From contig NZ_JAAZWC010000001.1 of assembly GCF_013185195.1 (NCBI RefSeq), positions 221,758-285,757 of the forward strand: DNA of 64,000 nucleotides, given 5' to 3'. The notes under the pieces are model-generated. The model saw only the letters and a list, made by a program, of their open reading frames with translations. It made no database searches and was not told the DNA's origin. This document shows, in pieces, positions 43,757 through 51,361 of this stretch; position 1 is the first letter of the stretch; every line of letters begins with the position of its first letter. The stretch is from Saccharibacillus qingshengii (lineage in GTDB: Bacteria; Bacillota; Bacilli; Paenibacillales; Paenibacillaceae). The translations under genes were made by a program, and so were the position numbers.

Positions 43757-45184
43757 TCAGCGGCAGCCCGGCGAAGAATCCCAGGCCGTCGCAATCTCCG
43801 CTTTGCGTTCTTCGAGCAGTGTCTCCTTATCATCCCGGTAGAACATGTTGTACGTATCGAACGGGATGATCCGGCCATCCGGATGCGCGATATGCACGCA
43901 CGATTTTTTGACCGAGCGCACGTCGAAGTTATAGGCATCGAGGAACTGCATGATGATGACGCGGAACACGTTATCGTACACGATCTCTTCCGGCACGGCC
44001 GCAAGCGGCAGGCAGCACAGCAGACTTTTGAGCGACAGCGCCGAAGAGACGGGCGAATGGCCGGTCGACAGCAGCTCGAACAGCTTGCCGCGCACGACCG
44101 GATCGTGTTCGAACACGATCGTGTTGCTGTCGCCTTCGAGCAGCGTTTCTTTGTCGATCATACGAGTCAGCGGCAGTACCTCGCCGCCGAGCTTGAGCGC
44201 ATACCCCATCGCCAGGCAGTCGGGATGGCAGGGCACCGGCAGAATATCGTCAGGTTCGAACACGCCCGACTGATCGATGATCATCTGCCGGACTTCGCTG
44301 ACCGTAAGGCGGTCGGTCGCCGGATCGTAGCCTTCGAGGCGTCCCGCCGCCTGAATAGGCTGGATCGTCACTCCGCGTACCGCTTTCTGCTTCAGTCCGT
44401 ATTGGATGATCGTACCGACCTCATGGTCATTGAGCCCTTTTTTGAGCGTGACGACAAGGGTCGTGGACAGATTGAATTCGTTCAGATGGCGAATCGCATC
44501 CTCGCGAATCCGCCGCACGTCGGCGCCGCGCAGCTCTTTGAGCACATGGGATTCGAAGCTGTCGAACTGCAAATAGATTTCGAAGCCCGGCATGTAGGAC
44601 GCGAGCCGCTCGGTGAACGCCCGGTCCTGCGCGATACGCACGCCGTTCGTATTGACCATGATATGTTTGATCGGCCGCGTGCGGCACAGATCGAGAATTT
44701 CGAAAAACTGCGGATGCGTCGTCGGCTCTCCGCCGCTGATCTGTACGATATCCGCTTCGCCTTCGTTCTCGATGATCCGGTCCAGCATAAATTCGATCTG
44801 CTCAAGCGAACGATGCGTCGTACGCTGCGGCGAAGATTCGGCAAAACAAATCGGGCATTTCATGTTGCAGTGATCCGTAATTTCCAGCAGCGTCAAGCAG
44901 CTGTGCTGCTCGTGGTCCGGACACAAGCCGCAGTCGTAAGGACAACCGTACTTGATCGGGGTATTCCACCGAAGCGGCATTTCCGAAGCTTTGATGAATT
45001 CGCGCGTTTTTTTGTAATACTCGACATCGGTCGAGATCAGCACTTTCTCGGGGCCGTGCACAAGGCAGCGTTTGAGCATGTACATCCGGCCGTTTTCTTC
45101 GATGATCTTCGCTTCTACTTTGCGGTAGCAGGTCGAGCAGATACTGTTGGTCAGCTCATGGTACAGGTAAGGACGGTTCGGCAT
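43757..45184 (-). CDS. Radical SAM protein of the tetraether synthase (Tes) type
   Basis: A 475-residue radical SAM enzyme. The SAM cluster is CNMKCPIC (Cys106, Cys110, Cys113). Preceding it are a rubredoxin-like zinc region (Cys16, Cys19, Cys40, His43) and CPYDCGLC with Cys96 (Cys81, 85, 88, 96) for another cluster. 'VQISGGEPTTHP' holds the SAM-binding Gly-rich motif, and a C-terminal SPASM-like region has CCLPLA and FDTYNMF. This layout matches the MJ0619/Tes family, which joins lipid tails in archaea and has many uncharacterised bacterial relatives. It follows an Lgt-like gene by about 100 bases on the same strand, which supports a lipid-linked role. Confidence 0.85.
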   Translation of the reverse strand: MPNRPYLYHELTNSICSTCYRKVEAKIIEENGRMYMLKRCLVHGPEKVLISTDVEYYKKTREFIKASEMPLRWNTPIKYGCPYDCGLCPDHEQHSCLTLLEITDHCNMKCPICFAESSPQRTTHRSLEQIEFMLDRIIENEGEADIVQISGGEPTTHPQFFEILDLCRTRPIKHIMVNTNGVRIAQDRAFTERLASYMPGFEIYLQFDSFESHVLKELRGADVRRIREDAIRHLNEFNLSTTLVVTLKKGLNDHEVGTIIQYGLKQKAVRGVTIQPIQAAGRLEGYDPATDRLTVSEVRQMIIDQSGVFEPDDILPVPCHPDCLAMGYALKLGGEVLPLTRMIDKETLLEGDSNTIVFEHDPVVRGKLFELLSTGHSPVSSALSLKSLLCCLPLAAVPEEIVYDNVFRVIIMQFLDAYNFDVRSVKKSCVHIAHPDGRIIPFDTYNMFYRDDKETLLEERKAEIATAWDSSPGCR

Positions 45185-45284
45185 GACGGAGCACGCTCCT
45201 TTTCATAATGGAATAGAGGAGATCGAAAAGCTTCGAACCGAGCGGCTTCGCCGGATCGGAAACACATGGGAACGCTTGCGATTA

Positions 45285-46079
45285 TCAACCGGCAGCCGGC
45301 TTGTTTACCCGTATCCGGCTGCCGTCTCCGCCGCGGCGAACCAGCAGCCAGCCGTAATAGATCAGTCCCGCAATACAGGCCAGCTGGATATTATTGAGTC
45401 CGAAATACGGATGCGGCGTCGGTTTGATAAACTCGATAACAAAACGGAACGCGAGATAACCCGCCATAAACCATTGGAACATCTTTCCGGAGACGTATCC
45501 GTCCGACCTCGGCTGCGCTTTTCTGCTTCTGCGATACAGCGGATACAGGATCAGGCCCAGCGCAAGTAAAAATCCGATCTCGTACAGCTGCGCCGGATGA
45601 CGCAAAATCCCGTCGCCGAAATCGACTCCGGTGATCCAGGAAGTGGCGATTCCATATGTATGATCTTCCAGTCCGGTCAAGAAACATCCGATCCGTCCGA
45701 TCGCCATCCCGACGATCAATGGATAGACAAAATCATCGCCGGTCGACGATTTCCAGCCCGCCCACTTCTTGGCCAGCTCGACGCCAATCAATCCTCCGAG
45801 CAGCCCGCCCACGATCGTTTTGCCTCCCCATAGGAAGTTTCCCTGACGAAGCTGTTCCCAGGTGGCGGCAGGATCTTCGAAATAATAAAGCATCTTGGCG
45901 CCAATCGCGGCGCCCAAGATGGTGCCTCCCAAAATCTGCAGGCCGGCGAGCTTGGACATTTCACTCGGGCGGCGTGTCCACAAATAAAGACGGAAGCCGA
46001 TGAAATAAGACAGGGTCTCGAACAAGACATGCGGATGGATCCGCCACGGTCCGAGCCAAATATAAACAGGGAATTCCAC
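45285..46079 (-). CDS. Divergent prolipoprotein diacylglyceryl transferase (Lgt) paralogue
   Basis: A 264-residue integral membrane protein with about seven hydrophobic segments and the Lgt layout. The RHPAQLYE motif (Arg160) and the Arg129 in GRIG are conserved, but the HGGL motif reads VGGL (Val90 for the conserved His) and GRIGNF reads GRIGCF (Cys132). Canonical Lgt transfers diacylglycerol from phosphatidylglycerol to lipoprotein cysteines. The GTG at 46079 with GGAGG at six bases is the start; a longer ATG frame runs through that site. Its position next to a Tes-like radical SAM gene suggests a specialised lipid step rather than the housekeeping Lgt. Confidence 0.85.
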   Translation of the reverse strand: MEFPVYIWLGPWRIHPHVLFETLSYFIGFRLYLWTRRPSEMSKLAGLQILGGTILGAAIGAKMLYYFEDPAATWEQLRQGNFLWGGKTIVGGLLGGLIGVELAKKWAGWKSSTGDDFVYPLIVGMAIGRIGCFLTGLEDHTYGIATSWITGVDFGDGILRHPAQLYEIGFLLALGLILYPLYRRSRKAQPRSDGYVSGKMFQWFMAGYLAFRFVIEFIKPTPHPYFGLNNIQLACIAGLIYYGWLLVRRGGDGSRIRVNKPAAG

Positions 46080-46148
46080 AGGCTCCCTCCTTTCTTCCTT
46101 CAAGCAGCTTGGGTTCATACTTCAAACCGTTTCGAGCACGCGTCCGTT

Positions 46149-46472
46149 TCAGTAATTAAAGAAAATCATTCCTCCGCAGATCGCCAGCAGCAGCATGAAC
46201 AATCCGCCTATGATGGCCAGAATCGAGATCACGATCTGGCAGCCCGGATTGGACGACCCATTTCCGTCTCCGGACTGTCTACCCGGACGGCCCCGAGGAT
46301 CTTCCCCATACGCGGACCTTTCGCCGGAAGGCATGCCCGAAGCGTTGCAGTCTTTGTAGATACAGCTTTTCGTTGCCGGATTGTAACACTCGTCGCACAG
46401 CATGCGGCCGCAGTGTGTACATTGGTGACGGGCTTCCCGGTCGGGATGATAAGCGCAGTGCGGTTGTTGCAT
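46149..46472 (-). CDS. B-box-like zinc-finger membrane protein
   Basis: A 107-residue protein. Residues 6-37 form a B-box-type zinc finger (CAYHPDREARHQCTHCGRMLCDECYNP, with paired Cys and His), then a Gly/Arg/Ser-rich linker, then one transmembrane segment at the C-terminus (IVISILAIIGGLFMLLLAICGGMIFF). It would be tail-anchored with the zinc finger in the cytosol. It is upstream of the Lgt-like and radical SAM genes on the same strand and is likely co-transcribed. An AGGTG site precedes the ATG. The partner of the zinc finger is unknown. Confidence 0.75.
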   Translation of the reverse strand: MQQPHCAYHPDREARHQCTHCGRMLCDECYNPATKSCIYKDCNASGMPSGERSAYGEDPRGRPGRQSGDGNGSSNPGCQIVISILAIIGGLFMLLLAICGGMIFFNY

Positions 46473-46602
46473 CCGATCACCTCCATCGCTTTTTTTGCAT
46501 GACTTTCTATTCGGTTCTTACCCATGTTTTTCCTCCCCAGCGGGATTATTGTTAGGTTAACGGGTTTCAGGCCGGAAATCCAGTACCCAGAACACTCGCT
46601 CA

Positions 46603-46646
46603 CAAAAAAACAAATAACCGCCCGGTCAACTGACCAGGCGGTTATT
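46603..46646 (-). terminator. Terminator of the metal ATPase gene
   Basis: AATAACCGCC and GGCGGTTATT, extended by an inner GGTC/GACC pairing around AACT, followed on the minus strand by TTTGTTTTTTTG. Confidence 0.88.
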
Positions 46647-46699
46647 CGGGCGGATCTATAGACAGATTACGCTGTGCACGTGTACGTGTGTGTCGGCGG

Positions 46700-49012
46700 T
46701 CAGGCTTGAGCCGACTGACCGGCCGTTTCGGCATGCCCGGCCGCCGGCGCTGCGCTCTGATCGAAACGCAGTACACGCATGGCGTTGAGGACCGCAATCA
46801 GCGTTACGCCAACATCGGAGAACACCGCTTCCCACATGGTCGCAATACCGAAAGCCCCCAGGATCAGAAATACGGCTTTGACCCCAAGCGCGAATACGAT
46901 GTTCTGCCAAACGATCCGGCGTGTCCGTTTGGCGATGCCGATTGCCGTCACAAGCTTGGAAGGCTCATCGGTCATAATGACCACATCGGCCGCTTCGATC
47001 GCGGCATCCGAGCCCAATCCGCCCATCGCGGCGCCGATATCGGCCCGTGCCAGCACCGGCGTATCGTTGATTCCGTCGCCGATAAACAGAATTTTCTCTT
47101 TCGGCGATTTGGCTCGGTCCAGTTTCTCGATCTGTTCGACTTTGTCTTCGGGCAGAAGCTCCGCGTAGACTTCGTCGATCCCCAGACGGCGTCCTACTTG
47201 ATCGGCTACGCTTCTCGCATCTCCGGTCAGCATGATCGTCCGGCGGATGCCGAGAGCTTTGAGCCCGCGGATCGCTTCCGCGGCGTCGGGCTTGATCTCG
47301 TCCGCGATTACAATCCGTCCGGCATAACGTCCGTCCGCCGCCACATGGACAACCGTTCCCGCGTTCTCCGGTTCATCGAAAGCAATACCTTCGGCACGCA
47401 TCAGTCTTCCGTTGCCTGCCAGAATCGTCTGTCCGTTTCGCTTCGCGCGAATCCCGTGGCCGGACACTTCTTCGTAATCGTGCAGCTGATTCTTGTCCGG
47501 TTCCTGTCCGTACGCTTCGCGAATCGAATCGGCGATCGGATGACCGGAATGGAGTTCGGCATAAGCCGCCGTTTCCAGCAGCTGCTTGGCGGAAAAACCT
47601 TCTGCCGGAACAATCTCCGTTACTTTGAAGCTGCCCCGGGTCAGCGTTCCCGTCTTGTCGAACACAACGTATTTGACATCGTTCAGCGCTTCGAGATAAT
47701 TCCCGCCTTTGACCAGGATCCCTTGCTTGGAAGCCGCGCCGATCCCGCCGAAGAAACCGAGCGGGATCGAGACGACGAGAGCGCAAGGACAAGAAATGAC
47801 GAGGAAGATCAAAGCCCGGTAGATCCAGTCGGAGAATGCCGCTCCCGGAACGACAAGCGGAGGCACAATAGCAAGCAGCAGCGCGGTAAGGACGACAACC
47901 GGCGTATAAACGCGGGCAAATTTGTTGATAAAAGTCTCGGTCGGCGCTTTGCGGCCGGCCGCATTTTCCACCAATTCGAGAATCTTGGCTACGGACGATT
48001 CGCCGAATGTGCGCAGGACTTCGACCGTCAGCACCCCGTTTTTGTTGATGAATCCGCCGAGCACTTCGTCCCCTGCCTTCACGACGCGCGGAACGGACTC
48101 CCCGGTCAGCGCAGACGTATCCACCATGGAAGAACCTTCTATGATCTTTCCGTCCAGCGGAACTTTCTCGCCGGGACGAACGAGTACGATAGCGCCAATG
48201 CCGACCGTCTCGGGACGGACCCGCTTCGTCTCCCCTTCCGCCTGCAGATTGGCATAATCGGGACGCACCTGAAGCAGCGAAGTGATCGATTTGCGCGAGC
48301 GGTTAACGGCCAGGCTTTGAAAATATTCGCCGACCTGATAAAACAGCATAACGGCCACGCCTTCGGGATACTGCCCGATAGCAAATGCGCCGACCGTCGC
48401 GACCGACATCAGAAAATACTCGTCGAACACCTGGCCCCGAACGATATTCTTCACCGCCTGCAGCACCACATCCCCGCCGACGATAAGATAGGCCATCAGG
48501 AACAGGGTCAGCTCGGCGCCGGGTCCGAGCGGAACCAGCATCGCTGCGGCCATCAGAGCGGCTCCGGCTACCAGTCTTGCGATCCGCTTTTTCTGGGACG
48601 CGGCTCCTCCATGATCGTGCGTATGCCCGGCATGGTCAGGGTCCGCAGCATCGGCCGTCGGCTCCTCGCTGCGCCCTCCTCCGTGCAAGCCGCCCACAGA
48701 CGCAGCCCCAACTCCTGCAGCGGCATTCGCCGGAAGAATACGCCCCGAAGCATCGACGGACTGTCCGGTTCCTTTGACGAGAATGCGGACATGCGGCTCG
48801 AGCTTTTTGATTGTGGCCGCCGTTTTGGAATTCACTTCTGTTTCCGCCGCCGAATCGGTTTCGAACGTAAGCGTCTTATTGACAAAATTGAGCGAACACG
48901 ACGCCACTCCGGGCGTTTTCTGCACACTGTTTTCGATCTTGAGCGCACAGTTCGCACAATCCAAACCTTCGAGCACCCATTCCCGCTTCACCTTTTCTGC
49001 TGCGGTTCCCAT
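46700..49012 (-). CDS. Heavy-metal P1B-type ATPase (Zn/Cd/Pb export)
   Basis: A 770-residue P-type ATPase of the CadA/ZntA class that exports divalent soft metals. N-terminal heavy-metal-associated domain with GLDCANC (Cys19, Cys22), a His-rich linker (DPDHAGHTHDHGG at about 124-136), eight membrane helices with CPC in VISCPCALVVS (about 409), phosphorylation motif DKTGTLT (about 452) and GDGINDTPVL. Divergent from an ArsR-type repressor, with a matching operator at 49090-49113 between them. The whole block with the CDF transporter forms a metal-resistance module. ATG follows CGGAGGG. Confidence 0.93.
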   Translation of the reverse strand: MGTAAEKVKREWVLEGLDCANCALKIENSVQKTPGVASCSLNFVNKTLTFETDSAAETEVNSKTAATIKKLEPHVRILVKGTGQSVDASGRILPANAAAGVGAASVGGLHGGGRSEEPTADAADPDHAGHTHDHGGAASQKKRIARLVAGAALMAAAMLVPLGPGAELTLFLMAYLIVGGDVVLQAVKNIVRGQVFDEYFLMSVATVGAFAIGQYPEGVAVMLFYQVGEYFQSLAVNRSRKSITSLLQVRPDYANLQAEGETKRVRPETVGIGAIVLVRPGEKVPLDGKIIEGSSMVDTSALTGESVPRVVKAGDEVLGGFINKNGVLTVEVLRTFGESSVAKILELVENAAGRKAPTETFINKFARVYTPVVVLTALLLAIVPPLVVPGAAFSDWIYRALIFLVISCPCALVVSIPLGFFGGIGAASKQGILVKGGNYLEALNDVKYVVFDKTGTLTRGSFKVTEIVPAEGFSAKQLLETAAYAELHSGHPIADSIREAYGQEPDKNQLHDYEEVSGHGIRAKRNGQTILAGNGRLMRAEGIAFDEPENAGTVVHVAADGRYAGRIVIADEIKPDAAEAIRGLKALGIRRTIMLTGDARSVADQVGRRLGIDEVYAELLPEDKVEQIEKLDRAKSPKEKILFIGDGINDTPVLARADIGAAMGGLGSDAAIEAADVVIMTDEPSKLVTAIGIAKRTRRIVWQNIVFALGVKAVFLILGAFGIATMWEAVFSDVGVTLIAVLNAMRVLRFDQSAAPAAGHAETAGQSAQA

Positions 49013-49089
49013 CGTTATCCCTCCGGTTCATGTTTGATTTGTGGGTCAGGCTTCTCGGTGTGCAGCGCTATTCAAAACAGTTACGAATT

Positions 49090-49113
49090 ATATATGAGCA
49101 TATGTTCATGTGT
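49090..49113. promoter_or_regulatory. ArsR-type operator for the ATPase gene
   Basis: ATATATGAGCA, two bases, TGTTCATGTGT: an 11-2-11 inverted repeat that matches the operator at 51037-51060 at nearly every base. It lies between the ATPase and the repressor gene. Confidence 0.85.
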
Positions 49114-49195
49114 TAATCCGATTATAGGCCCCCTGCTGATCAAAGTCAAAAGTTTTACGCTCAAAAAGCCTATTCGTAATCCCAACGATTTTTGT

Positions 49196-49201
49196 TATAA
49201 T
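49196..49201 (+). promoter_or_regulatory. -10 element of the arsR-type gene
   Basis: TATAAT lies 34 bases before the GTG start. No good -35 is visible at 16-19 bases, and the operator is about 85 bases further upstream, so this promoter is probably not directly covered by the repressor. Confidence 0.45.
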
Positions 49202-49234
49202 AGACCTACGACGCATACGGGAAGGTGATGAAGC

Positions 49235-49624
49235 GTGACACAGGAAACGCTGCGCGAGGACATGATGGATGAATGCGGACACGATGGCGCGGACAGTGCC
49301 GCTCCCCACGATACGCTGGTGCGGATCAAAGAGAACTTTGTGGACGATTCCACCGCTGTCGATATGGCCGAAATGTTCAAAGCGCTCGGCGACCCGACGC
49401 GGGTCAGACTGATCTATGCGATGCTGCAAAAAGAACTCTGCGTGCACGATCTGTGCATTGTGCTTGATATGACGCAGTCGGCGGTCTCCCACCAGCTCCG
49501 CTATCTGCGCAATACCCGGATCGTCAAGCGTAAAAAAGTCGGCAAAACGGTGTTCTACTCGCTTGACGACCGGCATGTGGAAGAAATTTTCGCCCAGACT
49601 CTCCAGCACTTGAAACACGGCTGA
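49235..49624 (+). CDS. ArsR/SmtB-family metal-responsive repressor
   Basis: A 129-residue winged-helix repressor of the CadC/CzrA type. The alpha-3 region carries ELCVHDLC, as in the metal-sensing ELCVCDL box, and the DNA helix is 'TQSAVSHQLRYLRNTRIVKRKKVGKTVFYSL'. The N-terminal His/Cys/Asp-rich tail (DECGHDGADSAAPHD) may add ligands, as in CadC. It should release the two 11-2-11 operators when metal is bound and so switch on the ATPase and the CDF transporter. GTG start with GGAAGG nine or ten bases before it. Confidence 0.92.
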   Translation: MTQETLREDMMDECGHDGADSAAPHDTLVRIKENFVDDSTAVDMAEMFKALGDPTRVRLIYAMLQKELCVHDLCIVLDMTQSAVSHQLRYLRNTRIVKRKKVGKTVFYSLDDRHVEEIFAQTLQHLKHG

Positions 49625-49660
49625 GCCGTTGGGAAAATAATCGGTTCGACTGCACAAACG

Positions 49661-49962
49661 AAAAAGGAAGCCTCTGCCTAGAGGCTTCCTCAGGCTGTCG
49701 AGAAAGTCCTATTCGTTGTAGAAGCTCGTCGGCTGCGGGAGAAATTCGTTAGCGTATGCTTCCGATGTGCCTTTCTCCGAAAGGCTTTAGGTCGCGTGTT
49801 GAAATCGGGAAAAAGGATTGGATTTTAGCGGAATTTTCCCGATTTCAAAGGCGAACACTATCGTTCCTTCACTGAATTTCTCCCTCCGCCTCCTCACTTT
49901 GTTTGGAATACGACTTTCTCGACACGTTGAAGGAAGCCTCTGGGCAGAGGCTTCCTTTTTTG
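49661..49962. mobile_element. Small inverted-repeat (MITE-like) element
   Basis: A noncoding ~300-bp sequence with imperfect terminal inverted repeats of about 54 bp, each made of a hairpin and the TIR core TGTCGAGAAAGTC(C/G)TATTC (49696-49714, and reversed at 49906-49924). Left hairpin GGAAGCCTCTGCC..., right hairpin is almost its reverse complement. Inside are further paired segments: GGAGAAATTC/GAATTTCTCC and GAAATCGGGAAAA/TTTTCCCGATTTC. The ends resemble those of IS1182-type transposons, so a derivative mobilised in trans is likely. It lies between convergent arsR and CDF genes, and its outward A and T runs let the end hairpins act as terminators. Confidence 0.7.
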
Positions 49963-49987
49963 ATGTTCCGCTGAAGCCGAAGCAGGC

Positions 49988-51013
49988 TCAAATCCGTGGG
50001 GTCTCTGCTTGGCGGCCGTGCGTGTGGACGGAAGGAGCCGCCTCTTCGTCGCTTACTGCGCAGACGCTGCCGGGCAGATCGAGCTGAATCGTAATATGCG
50101 CGATAGCGAATTCTTCGGTGAGAAGACGACGCGCTCGATCCATGACTGCCAAACCGTCGGCTTGATCGTCCACTACGAGTTGGGTACTCAGCAGCGGAGT
50201 ATCGGAAGAAAGCGACCAGATATGCAGATCGTGCACCTCCACCACTCCCGGAATTTCGGTGAGCCTACGGCGGACTTCGTCGGTATCGTAACCCGCAGGC
50301 GTGCCTTCCATCAGAATATGGATCGAATCGCGCGTAATCCGGTAAGCACTAAGCAGGACCAATACAGCGACTATGACGCTTGCGAGAGGGTCGGCCAATT
50401 TCCAATCGAACGCCATGATCAGAATCGCCGCGATAATCGCGCCGACGGAACCCAGCAGATCGCCGATCACGTGCAGGAAAGCGCTCCGCAGATTCAGATT
50501 TCCCGAAGTGTCTCCGCCCATCAAGATATAGGCGGCAGCGATATTGACCAGCAGCCCGATTACGGCAATGGTCAGCATCCCCGAACTCATGACGCTCGGC
50601 GGATCGGAGAAACGCTGGAATGCTTCATAGAAAATGTAGAGCGAAATCCCGATCAGCGCGAGCCCGTTGAGAAGCGCAGCCAAGACTTCAAAGCGTTTGT
50701 ACCCGTAAGTCTTGGCGCTGCTCGCCCGGCGTTCCCCCCAGATCATCGCCAGCAGACTGAAACCAAGTGCCGCCGCGTCGCTGAGCATATGCCACGCATC
50801 GGACAGCAGCGCGAGGCTGTTTGTCATCAGACCTCCGATCACCTCGACGACCATGTAGGCGGCAATGAGGAAAAAGGACAGCTTGAGCGCTTTCTTGTTG
50901 GCTCCGTGCGTATGTCCCCCGCTGCCGTGCGAATGGCCGTGTGCATGGTTGTGACCGTGTGCCTGATGTGGAGTATGAGCTGTGTCTATCGTTTGTTTTT
51001 CGGATCGATTCAT
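49988..51013 (-). CDS. CDF-family zinc/cadmium/cobalt efflux protein
   Basis: A 341-residue cation diffusion facilitator of the CzcD type. The N-terminus is His-rich (about residues 10-40, repeated HGH units). Six membrane helices follow, with metal-site motifs 'LLSDAWHMLSDAAAL' and 'SAFLHVIGDLLGSVG', and the cytosolic C-terminal domain contains 'GVVEVHDLHIWSLSS'. It exports divalent metals in exchange for protons. Upstream at 51037 it carries the same operator as the P1B ATPase, so both are under the ArsR-type repressor. Ends before the MITE-like element. Confidence 0.93.
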   Translation of the reverse strand: MNRSEKQTIDTAHTPHQAHGHNHAHGHSHGSGGHTHGANKKALKLSFFLIAAYMVVEVIGGLMTNSLALLSDAWHMLSDAAALGFSLLAMIWGERRASSAKTYGYKRFEVLAALLNGLALIGISLYIFYEAFQRFSDPPSVMSSGMLTIAVIGLLVNIAAAYILMGGDTSGNLNLRSAFLHVIGDLLGSVGAIIAAILIMAFDWKLADPLASVIVAVLVLLSAYRITRDSIHILMEGTPAGYDTDEVRRRLTEIPGVVEVHDLHIWSLSSDTPLLSTQLVVDDQADGLAVMDRARRLLTEEFAIAHITIQLDLPGSVCAVSDEEAAPSVHTHGRQAETPRI

Positions 51014-51036
51014 CTTCTACGCCCCTTTTCAAATAA

Positions 51037-51060
51037 ACATATGAGCAACTGTTCATATGT
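51037..51060. promoter_or_regulatory. ArsR-type operator for the CDF gene
   Basis: ACATATGAGCA, two bases, TGTTCATATGT: an exact 11-2-11 inverted repeat 24 bases before the CDF ATG. Confidence 0.9.
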
Positions 51061-51130
51061 TATTGTATGCTTCTTTTTTCCCGCTTGCAACCTTTTTTCG
51101 GATCAAGGCCAAGCGAAATAGGCTCCGCCA

Positions 51131-51160
51131 TTGACAACCTACCCGCCGACCCGGTATGAT
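51131..51160 (+). promoter_or_regulatory. SigA-type promoter of trpEG
   Basis: Consensus TTGACA and TATGAT with 18 bases between. Transcription should start near 51167, giving a leader of about 195 bases that holds the TRAP-like site. Confidence 0.8.
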
Positions 51161-51236
51161 TTCCCATAAGTCCGGAGAGCCGGATGGCCGCGGAAGAGTC
51201 CGCACGTGTGACCGAGAGTATTCATGTCCGACAGCA

Positions 51237-51282
51237 GAGCCGGAGCAGAGACTAGAGCAGAGACAAGTTGAGCGGAGCCGAG
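51237..51282 (+). promoter_or_regulatory. TRAP-like (G/U)AG repeat leader of trpEG
   Basis: GAG or TAG triplets at 51237, 51243, 51248, 51253, 51260, 51270, 51275 and 51280, with one AAG at 51265, are spaced mostly five bases apart (start to start). In B. subtilis, 11 such triplets with 2-3 base spacers bind the TRAP (MtrB) ring when tryptophan is plentiful. Here 8-9 triplets are seen. I found no classical terminator after them, so the mechanism (termination or translation block) is open. Two small hairpins at 51171-51205 precede the site. Confidence 0.7.
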
Positions 51283-51361
51283 ACCCCTTTTCAATCGCAT
51301 ATCCATCACACTTTCTTTCTCTTTTCTCTCCAACCTTTTACGTAACCAAGGAGGAGAAAAA

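Noticed and set aside
46688..49228. An 846-codon plus-strand ORF
   Set aside because: It lies antisense to the P1B ATPase gene, which has all its motifs. The ORF has no plausible protein features and arises from the GC-rich third positions.
51139..51333. A 64-codon minus-strand ORF in the trpEG leader
   Set aside because: No family, and it overlaps the promoter and TRAP-like site, which explain the sequence better.
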